Assembly: GCF_000721605.1 (NCBI RefSeq)
Contig: NZ_JOIZ01000004.1
Span: forward strand, 186,001 to 250,000
Direction of reading: 5' to 3'
DNA from: Streptomyces sp. NRRL S-37
Lineage (GTDB): Bacteria > Actinomycetota > Actinomycetes > Streptomycetales > Streptomycetaceae
Length of the DNA stretch: 64,000 nucleotides
Below the pieces are notes generated by a model. It was not told the origin of the DNA and made no database searches. It was given only the letters and a program-made list of their open reading frames with translations. Both the position numbers and the translations under genes were made by a program. Below, piece after piece: positions 44,665-53,714 of this stretch (positions are counted from its first letter, which is position 1; every line of letters starts with the position of its first letter).

Positions 44665-44821
44665 CGCCCCCGCCGCCCTTACCCGTCCCATCCCGGGGGC
44701 GCTGCCCCCGGACCCCCGCTCCTCAAACGCCGGAGGGGCTGACTCCTAGCCCCTCCGGCGTTTGAGGAGCGGGGTCTGGGGCGGAGCCCCAGGTTCGGGA
44801 CGGGAAGGGGCGGCGGGGGCG
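44665..44821. repeat. GC-rich palindromic intergenic element, copy 3
   Basis: Same outer arms as copies 1 and 2. The inner CTCCTCAAACGCCGGAGGGG and its reverse complement form an almost uninterrupted 21-bp stem around TGACTCCTA, making it the most symmetric copy. Confidence 0.88.
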
Positions 44822-44882
44822 GACAACCAAGTGACCATATGCGCCCTACCGTCCCGCCGGTGACGGTGGCAGGCTGCCGTCC

Positions 44883-45401
44883 ATGGGGGCGATGAACAGG
44901 GTTCCGCGTCAGTGGCGACGACAGGCACTCGCCGCCGGCTTCGCCGTGGCCGCCGTGGCCGGGATCACCGCGTGCGAGGGCGGCGGACTCAGCTCCGCGG
45001 CCGTCGCGTTCACGACCGACACGACCGTGACCGAGGAACTCGACCGGCGGAAGACCGACGTGCGCTGGCTCAGCTGCACCGGATCCTTCGGGGACAAGGG
45101 AAGCCAGGACACCGTCGCCTCCGTCGACTGCCAGGGCGAGACCCGGGACGGCAAGGAGATCACCGTCACCGGAAGGATCACCCACGCCGTCAACGGCGCC
45201 TGCGTACGCGGCAATCTCACCGCGAAGGTCGACGGGAAGCGGCTCTTCCAGGTCGACGGCCTGGGCGACTGCGACTCCACCAGCCCCCCGCGCGTGGGCG
45301 AACCCACGCACCGCGGCCCGAACCCCACCGTCACCGTGACCGTCACGACGACCGTGTGGTGCGAGCAGTACCCCTCCTGTCGCCCCGTCGAGGGCAAGTG
45401 A
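44883..45401 (+). CDS. Secreted lipoprotein of unknown function
   Basis: A 172-aa protein with a twin-basic N-terminus and hydrophobic stretch (ALAAGFAVAAVAGITAC) ending in a lipobox-like ITAC, so it is probably lipidated and exported. The mature part contains four more cysteines (LSCTGS, VDCQGE, ACVRGN, GDCDST) before a Thr/Val-rich PTVTVTVTTTVWCEQYPSC tail with two more, suggesting disulfides. ATG 44883 or 44892 may be the start. No family recognised. It lies 45 bp before the tricorn-like gene. Confidence 0.75.
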   Translation: MGAMNRVPRQWRRQALAAGFAVAAVAGITACEGGGLSSAAVAFTTDTTVTEELDRRKTDVRWLSCTGSFGDKGSQDTVASVDCQGETRDGKEITVTGRITHAVNGACVRGNLTAKVDGKRLFQVDGLGDCDSTSPPRVGEPTHRGPNPTVTVTVTTTVWCEQYPSCRPVEGK

Positions 45402-45446
45402 TCCAAACCCCTGTCCAGGCGGCTCCCCCGTGCATAGGGTGATCGG

Positions 45447-48400
45447 GTGACACAGCCCGCATCGGTCGCATCCGCCGCTTATCTCCGGTTCCCGCATCTG
45501 CACGGCGAGTTGGTCGCCTTCACCGCCGAGGACGACGTGTGGCTCGCCCCGCTCGACGGCGGCCGGGCCTGGCGGGTCAGCGCGGACAACGTGCCCGTGA
45601 CCCGGCCCCGTATCTCGCCGGACGGCACCACCGTCGCCTGGACCTCCACCCGCGACGGCGCCCCCGAGGTGCACGTCGCGCCCGTCGACGGCGGCCCCGC
45701 CAGACGCCTCACCCACTGGGGCAGCACCACCACCCGGACCCGCGGCTGGACGGCGGACGGCCGGGTCCTGGTGACCAGCTCCCAGGGCCAGGCCAGTTTC
45801 CGCCGCACCTGGGCCCGCGCCGTCCCCCTCGACGGCGGCCCCGCCGCCACCCTGCCCTACGGCCCCGTCGGCGACGTCGCCCAGGGCCCGCACACCGTGC
45901 TGCTGTCCGCGCCGATGAGCCGCGAGGCCGCCTGGTGGAAGCGCTACCGGGGCGGTACGGCGGGCAAGCTGTGGATCGACCGCGAGGGCGACGGCGAGTT
46001 CGTACGGCTGCACGAGGACCTCGACGGGAACATCGAGTGCCCGCTGTGGGTGGGGGAGAGGATCGCGTTCCTCTCCGACCACGAGGGCACCGGCGCCCTG
46101 TACTCCTCCCTCGCCGACGGCTCCGACCTCCGCAGGCACACCCCCCTCGGAGGCTTCTACGCCCGGCACGCCGCCGGCGACGGCACCCGCGTCGTCTACT
46201 CCAGCGCCGGTGAACTGTGGCTCCTCGACGACCTCGACGGGGCGGAGCCGCGCCGCCTCGACATCCGGCTCGGCGGGCAGCGCGTCGACCTCCAGCCGTT
46301 CCCGGTGAACGCCGCCCGCTGGTTCGGCGCCGCGTCCCCCGACCACACCGCGCGCGGCAGCGCCGTCTGCGTGCGCGGCACCGTCCACTGGGTCACCCAC
46401 CGTGCCGGCCCCGCCCGCGCGCTCGCCGCGACCCCGGGCGTACGGGCCCGGCGGCCCCGCACCTTCCGCGCGGACGGCGAGGAGTGGGTGGTGTGGGTAA
46501 CCGACGCCGAGGGCGACGACGCCCTGGAGTTCGCCCCCGCCACCGGACTCGCCCCGGGCGCCACCCCGCGCCGGATCGCCGCCGGGCGGCTGGGCCGCGT
46601 CGTGGGGCTCGCCATGGCCCCCGACGGCAGCCGCGCCGCCGTCGCCTCCCACGACGGCCGGGTCCTCCTCGTTGAGCGGGAGAGCGGCGAGGTCCGCGAG
46701 GTCGACCGCAGCGACAACGGCGACGTCTCCGGGCTGGTCTTCTCACCCGACTCCTCCTGGCTCGCCTGGTCCCACCCGGGACCGCGCCCGCTCAGCCAGC
46801 TCAAACTCGCCCACACCACCGACCTGTCGGTCACCGAGGCGACCCCGCTGCGCTTCCGGGACTACGCGCCCGCCTTCACCCTCGACGGCAGGCACCTCGC
46901 GTTCCTGTCGACCCGCTCCTTCGACCCGGTCTACGACGAGCACGTCTTCGACCTGGCCTTCGTCGAGGGCGTACGGCCGTACCTGATCACCCTCGCGGCG
47001 ACCACCCCGTCGCCGTTCGGCCCGCAGCGGCACGGGCGGCCCTTCGAGACCCCGGACCGCGACGAGACCCCCGACAGCGAGGGCGCTCCCACCACCCGGA
47101 TCGACCTCGACGGCCTCGCCGACCGCATCGTGCCGTTCCCGGTGGAGGCCGCCCGCTACACCAACCTGCGTGCCGCCAAGGACGGCGTGCTGTGGCTGCG
47201 GCACCCGGTGCGCGGCGTGCTCGGCGCCTCCCGCGCCACGCCCGACGACCCGGACCCCAAGACCGACCTGGAGCGCTACGACCTCGCCCAGCAGCGCATC
47301 GAGCATCTGGCCGTGGACGCCGACCACTTCGAGGTCAGCGGCGACGGCAAGCGGGTGCTGCTGTGGACGGACGGGCGGCTGAAGGTCGTCCCCAGCGACC
47401 GGCGCGCCTCCGGCGACGACGACAGCGACACCAACATCACCGTCGACCTGGACCGCGTACGCCAGTTCGTCGACCCGGCCGTCGAGTGGCGGCAGATGTT
47501 CGACGAGAACGGCCGCATCATGCGGGACAACTTCTGGCGTCCCGACATGAACGGCGTCGACTGGGACGGGGTCCTGGACCGCTACCGGCCCGTGCTCGAC
47601 CGGCTCGCCACCCACGACGACCTGGTGGACCTGCTGTGGGAGGTGCACGGCGAACTCGGCACCTCGCACGCCTACGTCATCCCGCGCGGCGGCTACGGCG
47701 ACGGGGCCCGGCAGGGACTGCTCGGAGCGGACATCTCCCGCCACGAGGACGGAAGTTGGCGGGTCGACCGGATCCTGCCCGCGGAGACCTCCGACCCGGA
47801 CGCCCGCTCGCCGCTCGCCGCGCCCGGGGCCGCCGTACGGGTCGGGGACGCGATCGTCGCCGTCGCCGGACAGCCGGTCGACCCGGTGACCGGGCCGGCG
47901 CCGCTGCTGGTGGGGACGGCGGGGAAGCCGGTGGAGCTGACGGTGTCACCCGCGGGGGGCGGTGAGCCGCGGCACGCCGTGGTGGTGCCGCTCGCCGACG
48001 AGGAGCCGCTGCGGTACCACGCGTGGGTCGCGGACCGGCGGGCGTACGTGCTGGAGAAGTCCGGCGGGCGGCTGGGATACATCCACGTCCCCGACATGCA
48101 GGCGCCCGGGTGGGCGCAGATCCACCGCGACCTGAGGGTGGAGGTGCTGCGGGAGGGGCTGATCGTGGACGTGCGGGAGAACCGGGGCGGGCACACGTCG
48201 CAGCTCGTGGTGGAGAAGCTGGCCCGGCGGATCGTGGGATGGGACCTGCCCCGCGGGATGCGGGCGGAGAGCTATCCGCGGGACGCGCCCCGGGGGCCGG
48301 TGGTGGCGGTCGCCAACGAGTTCTCCGGGTCCGACGGGGACATCGTCAACGCGGCGATCCGCGCGCTGGGGATCGGGCCGGTGGTCGGCACCCGTACGTG

Positions 48401-48653
48401 GGGCGGCGTGATCGGCATCGACAGCCGGTACCGGCTGGTCGACGGGACGCTGGTGACCCAGCCCAAGTACGCCTTCTGGCTGGAGGGGTACGGGTGGGAC
48501 GTGGAGAACCACGGGGTCGATCCGGACGTGGAGGTCGTGCAGCGGCCGCAGGACTACGCGGCGGGGCGGGACGTCCAGCTGGACGAGGCGGTTCGGCTGG
48601 CGCTGGAGGCGCTGGAGTCGACGCCGGCGAAGGTTCCTCCGGAGGTCGGGTGA
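45447..48653 (+). CDS. Tricorn-like serine protease (S41 family)
   Basis: A 1068-aa protease. An N-terminal beta-propeller region (about residues 15-330, repeated P(D/A)G-type blades) is followed by a second propeller, a C1 domain, a PDZ domain (around residue 770-830) and the catalytic core. GTSHAYVIPRGG (Ser-His) and EFSGSDGDIVNAAIRALG (nucleophile Ser in GSDGD) match the tricorn active site; DVRENRGGHTSQLVVEKL precedes it. Tricorn degrades peptides released by the proteasome. GTG 45447 follows TAGGGT (45435-45440) by six bases, a leaderless start. It is transcribed downstream of the lipoprotein gene. Confidence 0.92.
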   Translation: MTQPASVASAAYLRFPHLHGELVAFTAEDDVWLAPLDGGRAWRVSADNVPVTRPRISPDGTTVAWTSTRDGAPEVHVAPVDGGPARRLTHWGSTTTRTRGWTADGRVLVTSSQGQASFRRTWARAVPLDGGPAATLPYGPVGDVAQGPHTVLLSAPMSREAAWWKRYRGGTAGKLWIDREGDGEFVRLHEDLDGNIECPLWVGERIAFLSDHEGTGALYSSLADGSDLRRHTPLGGFYARHAAGDGTRVVYSSAGELWLLDDLDGAEPRRLDIRLGGQRVDLQPFPVNAARWFGAASPDHTARGSAVCVRGTVHWVTHRAGPARALAATPGVRARRPRTFRADGEEWVVWVTDAEGDDALEFAPATGLAPGATPRRIAAGRLGRVVGLAMAPDGSRAAVASHDGRVLLVERESGEVREVDRSDNGDVSGLVFSPDSSWLAWSHPGPRPLSQLKLAHTTDLSVTEATPLRFRDYAPAFTLDGRHLAFLSTRSFDPVYDEHVFDLAFVEGVRPYLITLAATTPSPFGPQRHGRPFETPDRDETPDSEGAPTTRIDLDGLADRIVPFPVEAARYTNLRAAKDGVLWLRHPVRGVLGASRATPDDPDPKTDLERYDLAQQRIEHLAVDADHFEVSGDGKRVLLWTDGRLKVVPSDRRASGDDDSDTNITVDLDRVRQFVDPAVEWRQMFDENGRIMRDNFWRPDMNGVDWDGVLDRYRPVLDRLATHDDLVDLLWEVHGELGTSHAYVIPRGGYGDGARQGLLGADISRHEDGSWRVDRILPAETSDPDARSPLAAPGAAVRVGDAIVAVAGQPVDPVTGPAPLLVGTAGKPVELTVSPAGGGEPRHAVVVPLADEEPLRYHAWVADRRAYVLEKSGGRLGYIHVPDMQAPGWAQIHRDLRVEVLREGLIVDVRENRGGHTSQLVVEKLARRIVGWDLPRGMRAESYPRDAPRGPVVAVANEFSGSDGDIVNAAIRALGIGPVVGTRTWGGVIGIDSRYRLVDGTLVTQPKYAFWLEGYGWDVENHGVDPDVEVVQRPQDYAAGRDVQLDEAVRLALEALESTPAKVPPEVG

Positions 48654-48722
48654 GTCGGGGGCGTTGGTGTGTGCCGGGGGTGTCTGCGCAGCCCGGCGCT
48701 TACGGGGTGCCGCCGCGCCCAC

Positions 48723-48808
48723 CCTCCCCCACTCTCGGCTTCGCTCGAGCGGGAGGTACCCCCACCGCCCTGGGGGTACCTCCCAGGCCCTTAAGGCACT
48801 GGGGGAGG
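48723..48808. repeat. Nested inverted repeat (second palindrome family)
   Basis: Outer arms CCTCCCCCA (48723-48731) and TGGGGGAGG (48800-48808) enclose an inner perfect 14-bp stem GGGAGGTACCCCCA (48751-48764) / TGGGGGTACCTCCC (48771-48784). This layout is a common intergenic motif of streptomycetes as I recall. It sits between the tricorn-like and HIT genes. Confidence 0.8.
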
Positions 48809-48880
48809 CACGACTGCCCGCGGGAACGCCGGGCGCGGGTACGATGCTTCGTACGTGATCAGGTGGCTTGAGGAGGGTTC

Positions 48881-49234
48881 ATGGCTGGGGAGCCTCAGGA
48901 CGACTGTCTGTTCTGCAAGATCGTCGCGGGGAGCATTCCGGCGACGATCGTGCGGGAGACCGAGACCACCGTCGCGTTCCGTGACATAAACCCCCAGGCG
49001 CCCACCCATGTGCTGGTGATCCCGAAGGCGCACCACAAGGACGCCGCCGCCCTCGCCGCCGCCGCGCCCGAACTCGCCGCGGACGTACTGCGGGAGACGC
49101 AGGCCGTCGCCGACGAGGAAAAGCTGGAGAGCTACCGCATCGTCTTCAACACCGGCAGCGGCGCTGGCCAGACCGTCTGGCACGCGCACGCCCACGTCCT
49201 GGGCGGCCGCGGTCTCCAGTGGCCCCCGGGATAA
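48881..49234 (+). CDS. HIT-family nucleotide-binding protein
   Basis: A 117-aa HIT protein. CLFCKIVAGSIPA near the N-terminus and the histidine-triad motif WHAHAHVLGG at the C-terminus are both intact; YRIVFNTGSGAGQTV is the nucleotide-binding strand-loop. Relatives hydrolyse adenosine phosphoramidates or dinucleotide polyphosphates. GAGGAGGG directly before ATG 48881 is its ribosome site. RNase Z follows after six bases, so they are co-transcribed. Confidence 0.93.
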   Translation: MAGEPQDDCLFCKIVAGSIPATIVRETETTVAFRDINPQAPTHVLVIPKAHHKDAAALAAAAPELAADVLRETQAVADEEKLESYRIVFNTGSGAGQTVWHAHAHVLGGRGLQWPPG

Positions 49235-49240
49235 GCAGCC

Positions 49241-50146
49241 TTGTCCGTACGTGAACTGGTGGTGCTCGGCACCGCCAGCCAGGTCCCCACCCGGCACCGC
49301 AACCACAACGGCTACCTGCTGCGCTGGGACGGCGAGGGCATCCTGTTCGACCCCGGCGAGGGCACCCAGCGCCAGATGCTGCGCGCCGGGGTCGCCGCCC
49401 ACGACCTGAACCGGATCTGCGTCACCCACTTCCACGGCGACCACTCCCTCGGCCTCGCCGGAGTGATCCAGCGGATCAACCTCGACAAGGTGCCGCACCA
49501 GATCACCGCCCACTACCCGCGTTCCGGCCGGCGCTTCTTCGACCGTCTGCGCTACGCCACCGCCTACCGCGAGACCGTCGTCCTCACCGAGGCCCCGGTC
49601 GACACGGACGGCCCCCTCGACCGCACCCCCGGCTACACGCTGGAGGCACGCAGGCTCTCCCATCCCGTCGAGGCGTACGGCTACCGGCTGGTCGAACCCG
49701 ACGGCCGGCGCATGCTGCCCGACCGGCTGGCCGCGCACGGCATCAAGGGCCCGGACATCGGCCGCATCCAGCGCGAGGGCGTGCTCGACGGGGTCCCGCT
49801 GGAGGAGGTCAGCGAGGTGCGGCGCGGGCAGCGGTTCGCGTTCGTCATGGACACCCGGCTGTGCGACGGGGTGTACGCGCTCGCCGAGGGCTGCGACATG
49901 CTGGTCATCGAGTCGACGTTCCTCGACGAGGACGAGGCGCTCGCCGTCGACTTCGGCCATCTGACCGCCGGACAGGCCGCCCGGGTCGCGCGCGACGCGG
50001 GCGTACGGCACCTCGTCCTCACCCACTTCAGCCAGCGCTACGCCGACCCCGAGGAGTTCGAACGGCAGGCGCGGGCGGCCGGGTACGAGGGCGAGCTGAC
50101 CGTGGCACGGGACCTGCAACGGGTGGCACTTCCGAAGCGTCGGTGA
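49241..50146 (+). CDS. rnz: Ribonuclease Z
   Basis: Endonuclease that removes 3' trailers from tRNA precursors. The 301-aa MBL-fold protein has [14 protein letters not shown] (zinc-binding HxHxDH), LGTASQVPT at the start, the conserved MDTR and [11 protein letters not shown] segments and the short-form RNase Z length. TTG 49241 is chosen because it starts directly at SVRELVVLG with the HIT stop six bases upstream. The HIT-rnz-deaminase order is collinear. Confidence 0.9.
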   Translation: MSVRELVVLGTASQVPTRHRNHNGYLLRWDGEGILFDPGEGTQRQMLRAGVAAHDLNRICVTHFHGDHSLGLAGVIQRINLDKVPHQITAHYPRSGRRFFDRLRYATAYRETVVLTEAPVDTDGPLDRTPGYTLEARRLSHPVEAYGYRLVEPDGRRMLPDRLAAHGIKGPDIGRIQREGVLDGVPLEEVSEVRRGQRFAFVMDTRLCDGVYALAEGCDMLVIESTFLDEDEALAVDFGHLTAGQAARVARDAGVRHLVLTHFSQRYADPEEFERQARAAGYEGELTVARDLQRVALPKRR

Positions 50147-50166
50147 AAACGCCGTACGATATTTCG

Positions 50167-51165
50167 ATGCCCGTACCAAAAGCCGAATTGCACCTTCATA
50201 TCGAAGGCACCCTGGAGCCCGAGCTGGCCTTCGCCCTCGCCGCCCGCAACAGTGTCGAGCTGCCCTACGCCGACACCGAGGCGCTCCGTGAGGCGTACCG
50301 CTTCGAGGACCTGCAGTCCTTCCTGAACCTGTACTACGAACTCATGGCGGTCCTGCGCACCGAGCGGGACTTCGAGGACCTCGCCGACGCCTACCTCGCC
50401 CGCGCCGCCGCGCAGGGCGTGCGGCACGCGGAGGTCTTCTTCGATCCGCAGGCGCACCTGGCGCGCGGTGTCGGCATGGGCACCGTCGTCGAGGGGCTGT
50501 GGCGGGCGCTGGGCCGGAGCCAGGAGACGCACGGGGTCTCCACCCGGCTGATCATGTGCTTCCTGCGGGACGAGTCCGCCGAGTCGGCGCTGGCCACGCT
50601 GGACGCCGCGAAGCCGTACCTGGACCGGATCACCGGGGTCGGCCTGGACTCGGCGGAGGTCGGGCATCCGCCGGCGAAGTTCCGGGAGGTGTACGAGGCC
50701 GCCGCCGCGCTGGGGCTGCGGCGGGTCGCCCACGCGGGGGAGGAGGGGCCGCCGGAGTACATCACCGAGGCGCTGGACGTCCTCGGCGTGGAGCGGGTCG
50801 ACCACGGGCTGCGGTGTGTGGAGGACCCGGCGCTGGTGGAACGGCTGGTGCGGGAACGCGTGCCGCTGACGCTGTGTCCGCTGTCCAACGTCCGGCTGCG
50901 CACCGTGGACACCCTCGCCGACCACCCGCTGCCCGCGATGCTCGACGCCGGTCTGATGTGCACGGTCAACTCCGACGACCCGGCGTACTTCGGCGGCTAC
51001 GCCGGGGACACCTTCGACGCGGTGCGCGAGACCCTGGGTCTCGGCCCGGAGCGCCTGCGTGAGCTGGCCCGCAACTCCTTCCTGGCCTCCTTCCTGGAGG
51101 ACGACGAGGCGCTGCGGGCCCGGTACCTCGCCGAGGTGGAGGCGTACGACTTCTCGACCGTGTAG
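50167..51165 (+). CDS. Adenine deaminase (adenosine deaminase-like family)
   Basis: A 332-aa TIM-barrel deaminase. ELHLHIEGTLEPELAFALAA, HAGEEGPPEYITEALD, RVDHGLR and NSDDPAYFGGY are the metal-binding and catalytic motifs. The HAGEEGPP form and overall sequence resemble, from memory, the Pseudomonas PA0148 type shown to be adenine deaminases rather than adenosine deaminases, so adenine to hypoxanthine is the likelier reaction. ATG 50167 follows TACGAT (50155-50160) by six bases, a leaderless start; the frame opens earlier inside rnz. Confidence 0.88.
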   Translation: MPVPKAELHLHIEGTLEPELAFALAARNSVELPYADTEALREAYRFEDLQSFLNLYYELMAVLRTERDFEDLADAYLARAAAQGVRHAEVFFDPQAHLARGVGMGTVVEGLWRALGRSQETHGVSTRLIMCFLRDESAESALATLDAAKPYLDRITGVGLDSAEVGHPPAKFREVYEAAAALGLRRVAHAGEEGPPEYITEALDVLGVERVDHGLRCVEDPALVERLVRERVPLTLCPLSNVRLRTVDTLADHPLPAMLDAGLMCTVNSDDPAYFGGYAGDTFDAVRETLGLGPERLRELARNSFLASFLEDDEALRARYLAEVEAYDFSTV

Positions 51166-51174
51166 CCGCGGGCT

Positions 51175-52602
51175 TCAGTGGGGGGCGCCCGGTGCCCGGG
51201 TCGCCGCCGCCGTGTCGTAGGTGCGCCGGGCCGGGGCCGGGGTGCCGTCGAGGGGGATCTCGACCACCGGCTGTTCCGGGGCGCCGACCTCGGGGACCGC
51301 GCCCGTCGGGGTGCCGGTGGCCGCGGCGACCACCGCCGCCGGGTGGCCACCGCGGCGGCGGACCGCGCCCGGCAGCAGCGGACGCCCCCCGGTGTGCAGC
51401 GCGACCGCGGTCATCGGCAGCGCGACCAGCAGCAGACCGGTTCCGAGCACCGCGCCCATCACCGGGAACCCGGCCTGCGCGGACAGCACGCTGCCGGTCA
51501 GCGGCCCGGCGGCGGTCCCCAGGGACGACGCCGAGCCGACCAGCACGGCCCACCGCCCGCGCGGATCCAGCGAGGCCGCCAGCCCGATCAGGTACGACAG
51601 CACCACCGGGTAGACCGTGTTCCAGGCGATCTCACCAGTGGCGAAGCCGCCGAGACCGGTCGCGGAGGCGCTGAGCGCGATGCAGCCGGCGATGAGGACC
51701 GTGCCGCCGCCGATGGGCAGCGCCCGCCCCAGCCGCGATCCCAGCGCGCCCGCGCCCAGGACGCCCAGCAGTCCGGCGCCCAGCGCCACCGCGAAGACGA
51801 CCCCCACGGTCGGCTCGGACAGGTGCGCCTGGCCGACCCCGATGCGCCCGCTCACGCCCCACAGCGCGTTCTGGGCGAGCGACCACAGCAGCATGGTGCC
51901 GGCCAGGACCGCGCCGGAACGCCGGTGCGGCAGCCGGGCGGCGGCGGTGTCGCCGGCCCCGGTGCGGCGCGGACCGGGCGTGCCGGCCGGCAGCCGGGAC
52001 GTCAGCGGCCACACGGCCAGCGCGGTCAGGGCGATGGCGGCCAGGGTGAGCCCGTGTCCCGGCAGCCGCGGCACCGTCAGGTACACCACCCCCGCGAGCG
52101 CGGAGACGCTGAGCAGCCCGAGGGCGGACGCCCGGTGCGGATCGCGTTCGGCGGCGATCCGGGTGGCGGCGACCGTCGTGGCCGTACCGGAGCCGAACCC
52201 GCCGATCACCGCGCCGGCGACGACGGCCGGTACGGAGGTGGTGAGGGCGGCCCCGCCGTAGCCGACGGCGGCCAGCAGCAGGCCCAGCCGGGCCAGGGTC
52301 CGCGCCCCGGCCCGCTCCACGCGCGACGCCAGCAGGAACCCGGCGGTCGCCGAGCTCAGCAGCAGCGCGCTGCCGACGGCCCCCGCCTGGGTGGCGGAGA
52401 GGGCGAGTCCGCGTTCCAGCCGGCCGACGGTGGTCGGCAGCAGATACGGGGCGAGGTACCCGGCCGTGAAAAGGGCGACGAGGGGCCAGGGGGTGGTGCG
52501 GGGGGCGAACACGGGCGTTCCCAGGGCGTGCGGAAGGGACGGTGCGAGGACCGTGGGGAGGGAGGGGGCGACGACCGTCGATCGACGGGAGCGCGCGGGC
52601 AA
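51175..52602 (-). CDS. MFS transporter
   Basis: A 475-aa membrane protein with about twelve hydrophobic helices and a loop between helices six and seven (RLPAGTPGPRRTGAGDTAAA). The conserved SRVERAGARTLARLG loop between helices two and three fits the major facilitator superfamily. The start is uncertain: TTG 52602 lacks a ribosome site, and GTG 52512 (VFAPRTTPWPLVALFTAGYL) would place the first helix at the usual distance from the N-terminus. It is 96 bp downstream of the IclR gene on the same strand; a sugar-acid substrate is suggested only by the neighbouring genes. Confidence 0.85.
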   Translation of the reverse strand: MPARSRRSTVVAPSLPTVLAPSLPHALGTPVFAPRTTPWPLVALFTAGYLAPYLLPTTVGRLERGLALSATQAGAVGSALLLSSATAGFLLASRVERAGARTLARLGLLLAAVGYGGAALTTSVPAVVAGAVIGGFGSGTATTVAATRIAAERDPHRASALGLLSVSALAGVVYLTVPRLPGHGLTLAAIALTALAVWPLTSRLPAGTPGPRRTGAGDTAAARLPHRRSGAVLAGTMLLWSLAQNALWGVSGRIGVGQAHLSEPTVGVVFAVALGAGLLGVLGAGALGSRLGRALPIGGGTVLIAGCIALSASATGLGGFATGEIAWNTVYPVVLSYLIGLAASLDPRGRWAVLVGSASSLGTAAGPLTGSVLSAQAGFPVMGAVLGTGLLLVALPMTAVALHTGGRPLLPGAVRRRGGHPAAVVAAATGTPTGAVPEVGAPEQPVVEIPLDGTPAPARRTYDTAAATRAPGAPH

Positions 52603-52698
52603 TTTGTATCAAGCGGGGGGAGGGCAGCGGGAGCGCGCGAGGTGTGATCTAGGTCACTATCGCGTTTGGGGTTCGGCGGGACTGGGTAACAGCGTCCG

Positions 52699-53481
52699 CT
52701 ATCGCCAGTGAACGGCCCCGCCACCTGCGGGAATCGTCGTCTCCACCTTCGTCCGGATCTCCCGCATCACGGCGACGATCCGCTCCTCCCGCTCCGGCGT
52801 CAGCCGGGCCACCGGCACCGAGCAGCTGATGGCGTCCTGCGCCGGGGAGGCGTACCGCAGGGCGAAGCCGAAGCCGACGATCCCGGGCACGCCCTCCTCG
52901 CGGTCCACGGAGTAACCGCGTTCCCGCACCCCGGCCAGATCGGCGGCCAGCGACTCCCGTGAGGTGTGCGTGTTCGGCGTGGCCGCCTCGTACGGCCCCT
53001 CGGGCAGTTCCTCGTCCGGCCGCTCCGCCAGCAGCGCCTTGCCGAGCGCGCCCACGTGCGCCGGCAGCCGCCGCCCCACCCTGCTGATCGTCCTCAGGTA
53101 CTCGTGCGACTCGCGGGTCGCCAGGTACGCCACGTCGTGGCCGTCCAGCCGCCCCAGGTGGATCGTCTCGCCCAGCGCGTCGGACGCCTCGTCCAGATAC
53201 GGGCGTACGGCCCGCACGCGCGGGTCCGAGTCGAGGTAGCTGGTGCCGGTGAGCAGGGCGCGGATGCCGATGCCGTACAGCGAGCCGGTGACGTCGGTGC
53301 GGACCCAGCCGCGCGCGATCAGGGTCTGCAGCAGCGCGTACATCGAGCTGCGCGGCACCTTCAGCGTGTCCGCCAGCTCCTGGAGGCGCGCCGGACGGTC
53401 ACCGCGCGCGGCGAGCAGCTCCAGTACCTCCATCGTGCGCGCGGCGGACTTGACCTCGCGCACGCCCCCTGTCTCCGGCAT
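52699..53481 (-). CDS. IclR-family transcriptional regulator
   Basis: A 260-aa regulator. The N-terminal winged helix (RLQELADTLKVPRSSMYALL) and the IclR effector domain (YLATRESHEYLRTISRVGRR, GALGKALLAERPDEEL) with conserved glycine-rich loops are complete. It diverges from the glucarate-dehydratase-like gene, and a 98-bp intergenic region between them should hold operators. By family, it likely responds to a sugar acid or catabolite and controls the flanking locus. Confidence 0.92.
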   Translation of the reverse strand: MPETGGVREVKSAARTMEVLELLAARGDRPARLQELADTLKVPRSSMYALLQTLIARGWVRTDVTGSLYGIGIRALLTGTSYLDSDPRVRAVRPYLDEASDALGETIHLGRLDGHDVAYLATRESHEYLRTISRVGRRLPAHVGALGKALLAERPDEELPEGPYEAATPNTHTSRESLAADLAGVRERGYSVDREEGVPGIVGFGFALRYASPAQDAISCSVPVARLTPEREERIVAVMREIRTKVETTIPAGGGAVHWR

Positions 53482-53579
53482 GCGCCGATCGTAGACCGGC
53501 CCGACGAGGTCCGGGACGGGCCATTGACGGTTCTCGTTCGCCTACTTAACCTTCATTTTCATACATGGATGACGTCTAC

Positions 53580-53714
53580 ATGGGGAGATGGGTGAGGGTG
53601 AGTCCCGATACGGACGGCTTCCGTGCCCCTCTCACCGACCCCGCCCCCGGCGACCTCGCCGACCTGCGCACTCTCCGCACCGCCGGACTCGACCTCGTAG
53701 GAGCCGCCCTGTGA
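53580..53714 (+). pseudogene. Remnant of a DHDPS-family (dehydratase/aldolase) gene
   Basis: ATG 53580 to TGA 53712-53714 encodes 44 residues, MGRWVRVSPDTDGFRAPLTD and PAPGDLADLRTLRTAGLDLV. The segment GFRAPLTD...LADLRTL resembles, from memory, the C-terminal end of 5-dehydro-4-deoxyglucarate dehydratases of the DHDPS family. The stop overlaps the GTG of the next gene by four bases, which may explain why the scrap was retained. It could be a small real gene instead. Confidence 0.45.

Noticed and set aside
44665..44821. Insertion sequence
   Set aside because: No transposase or target duplication; the palindromic element is too short and symmetric.
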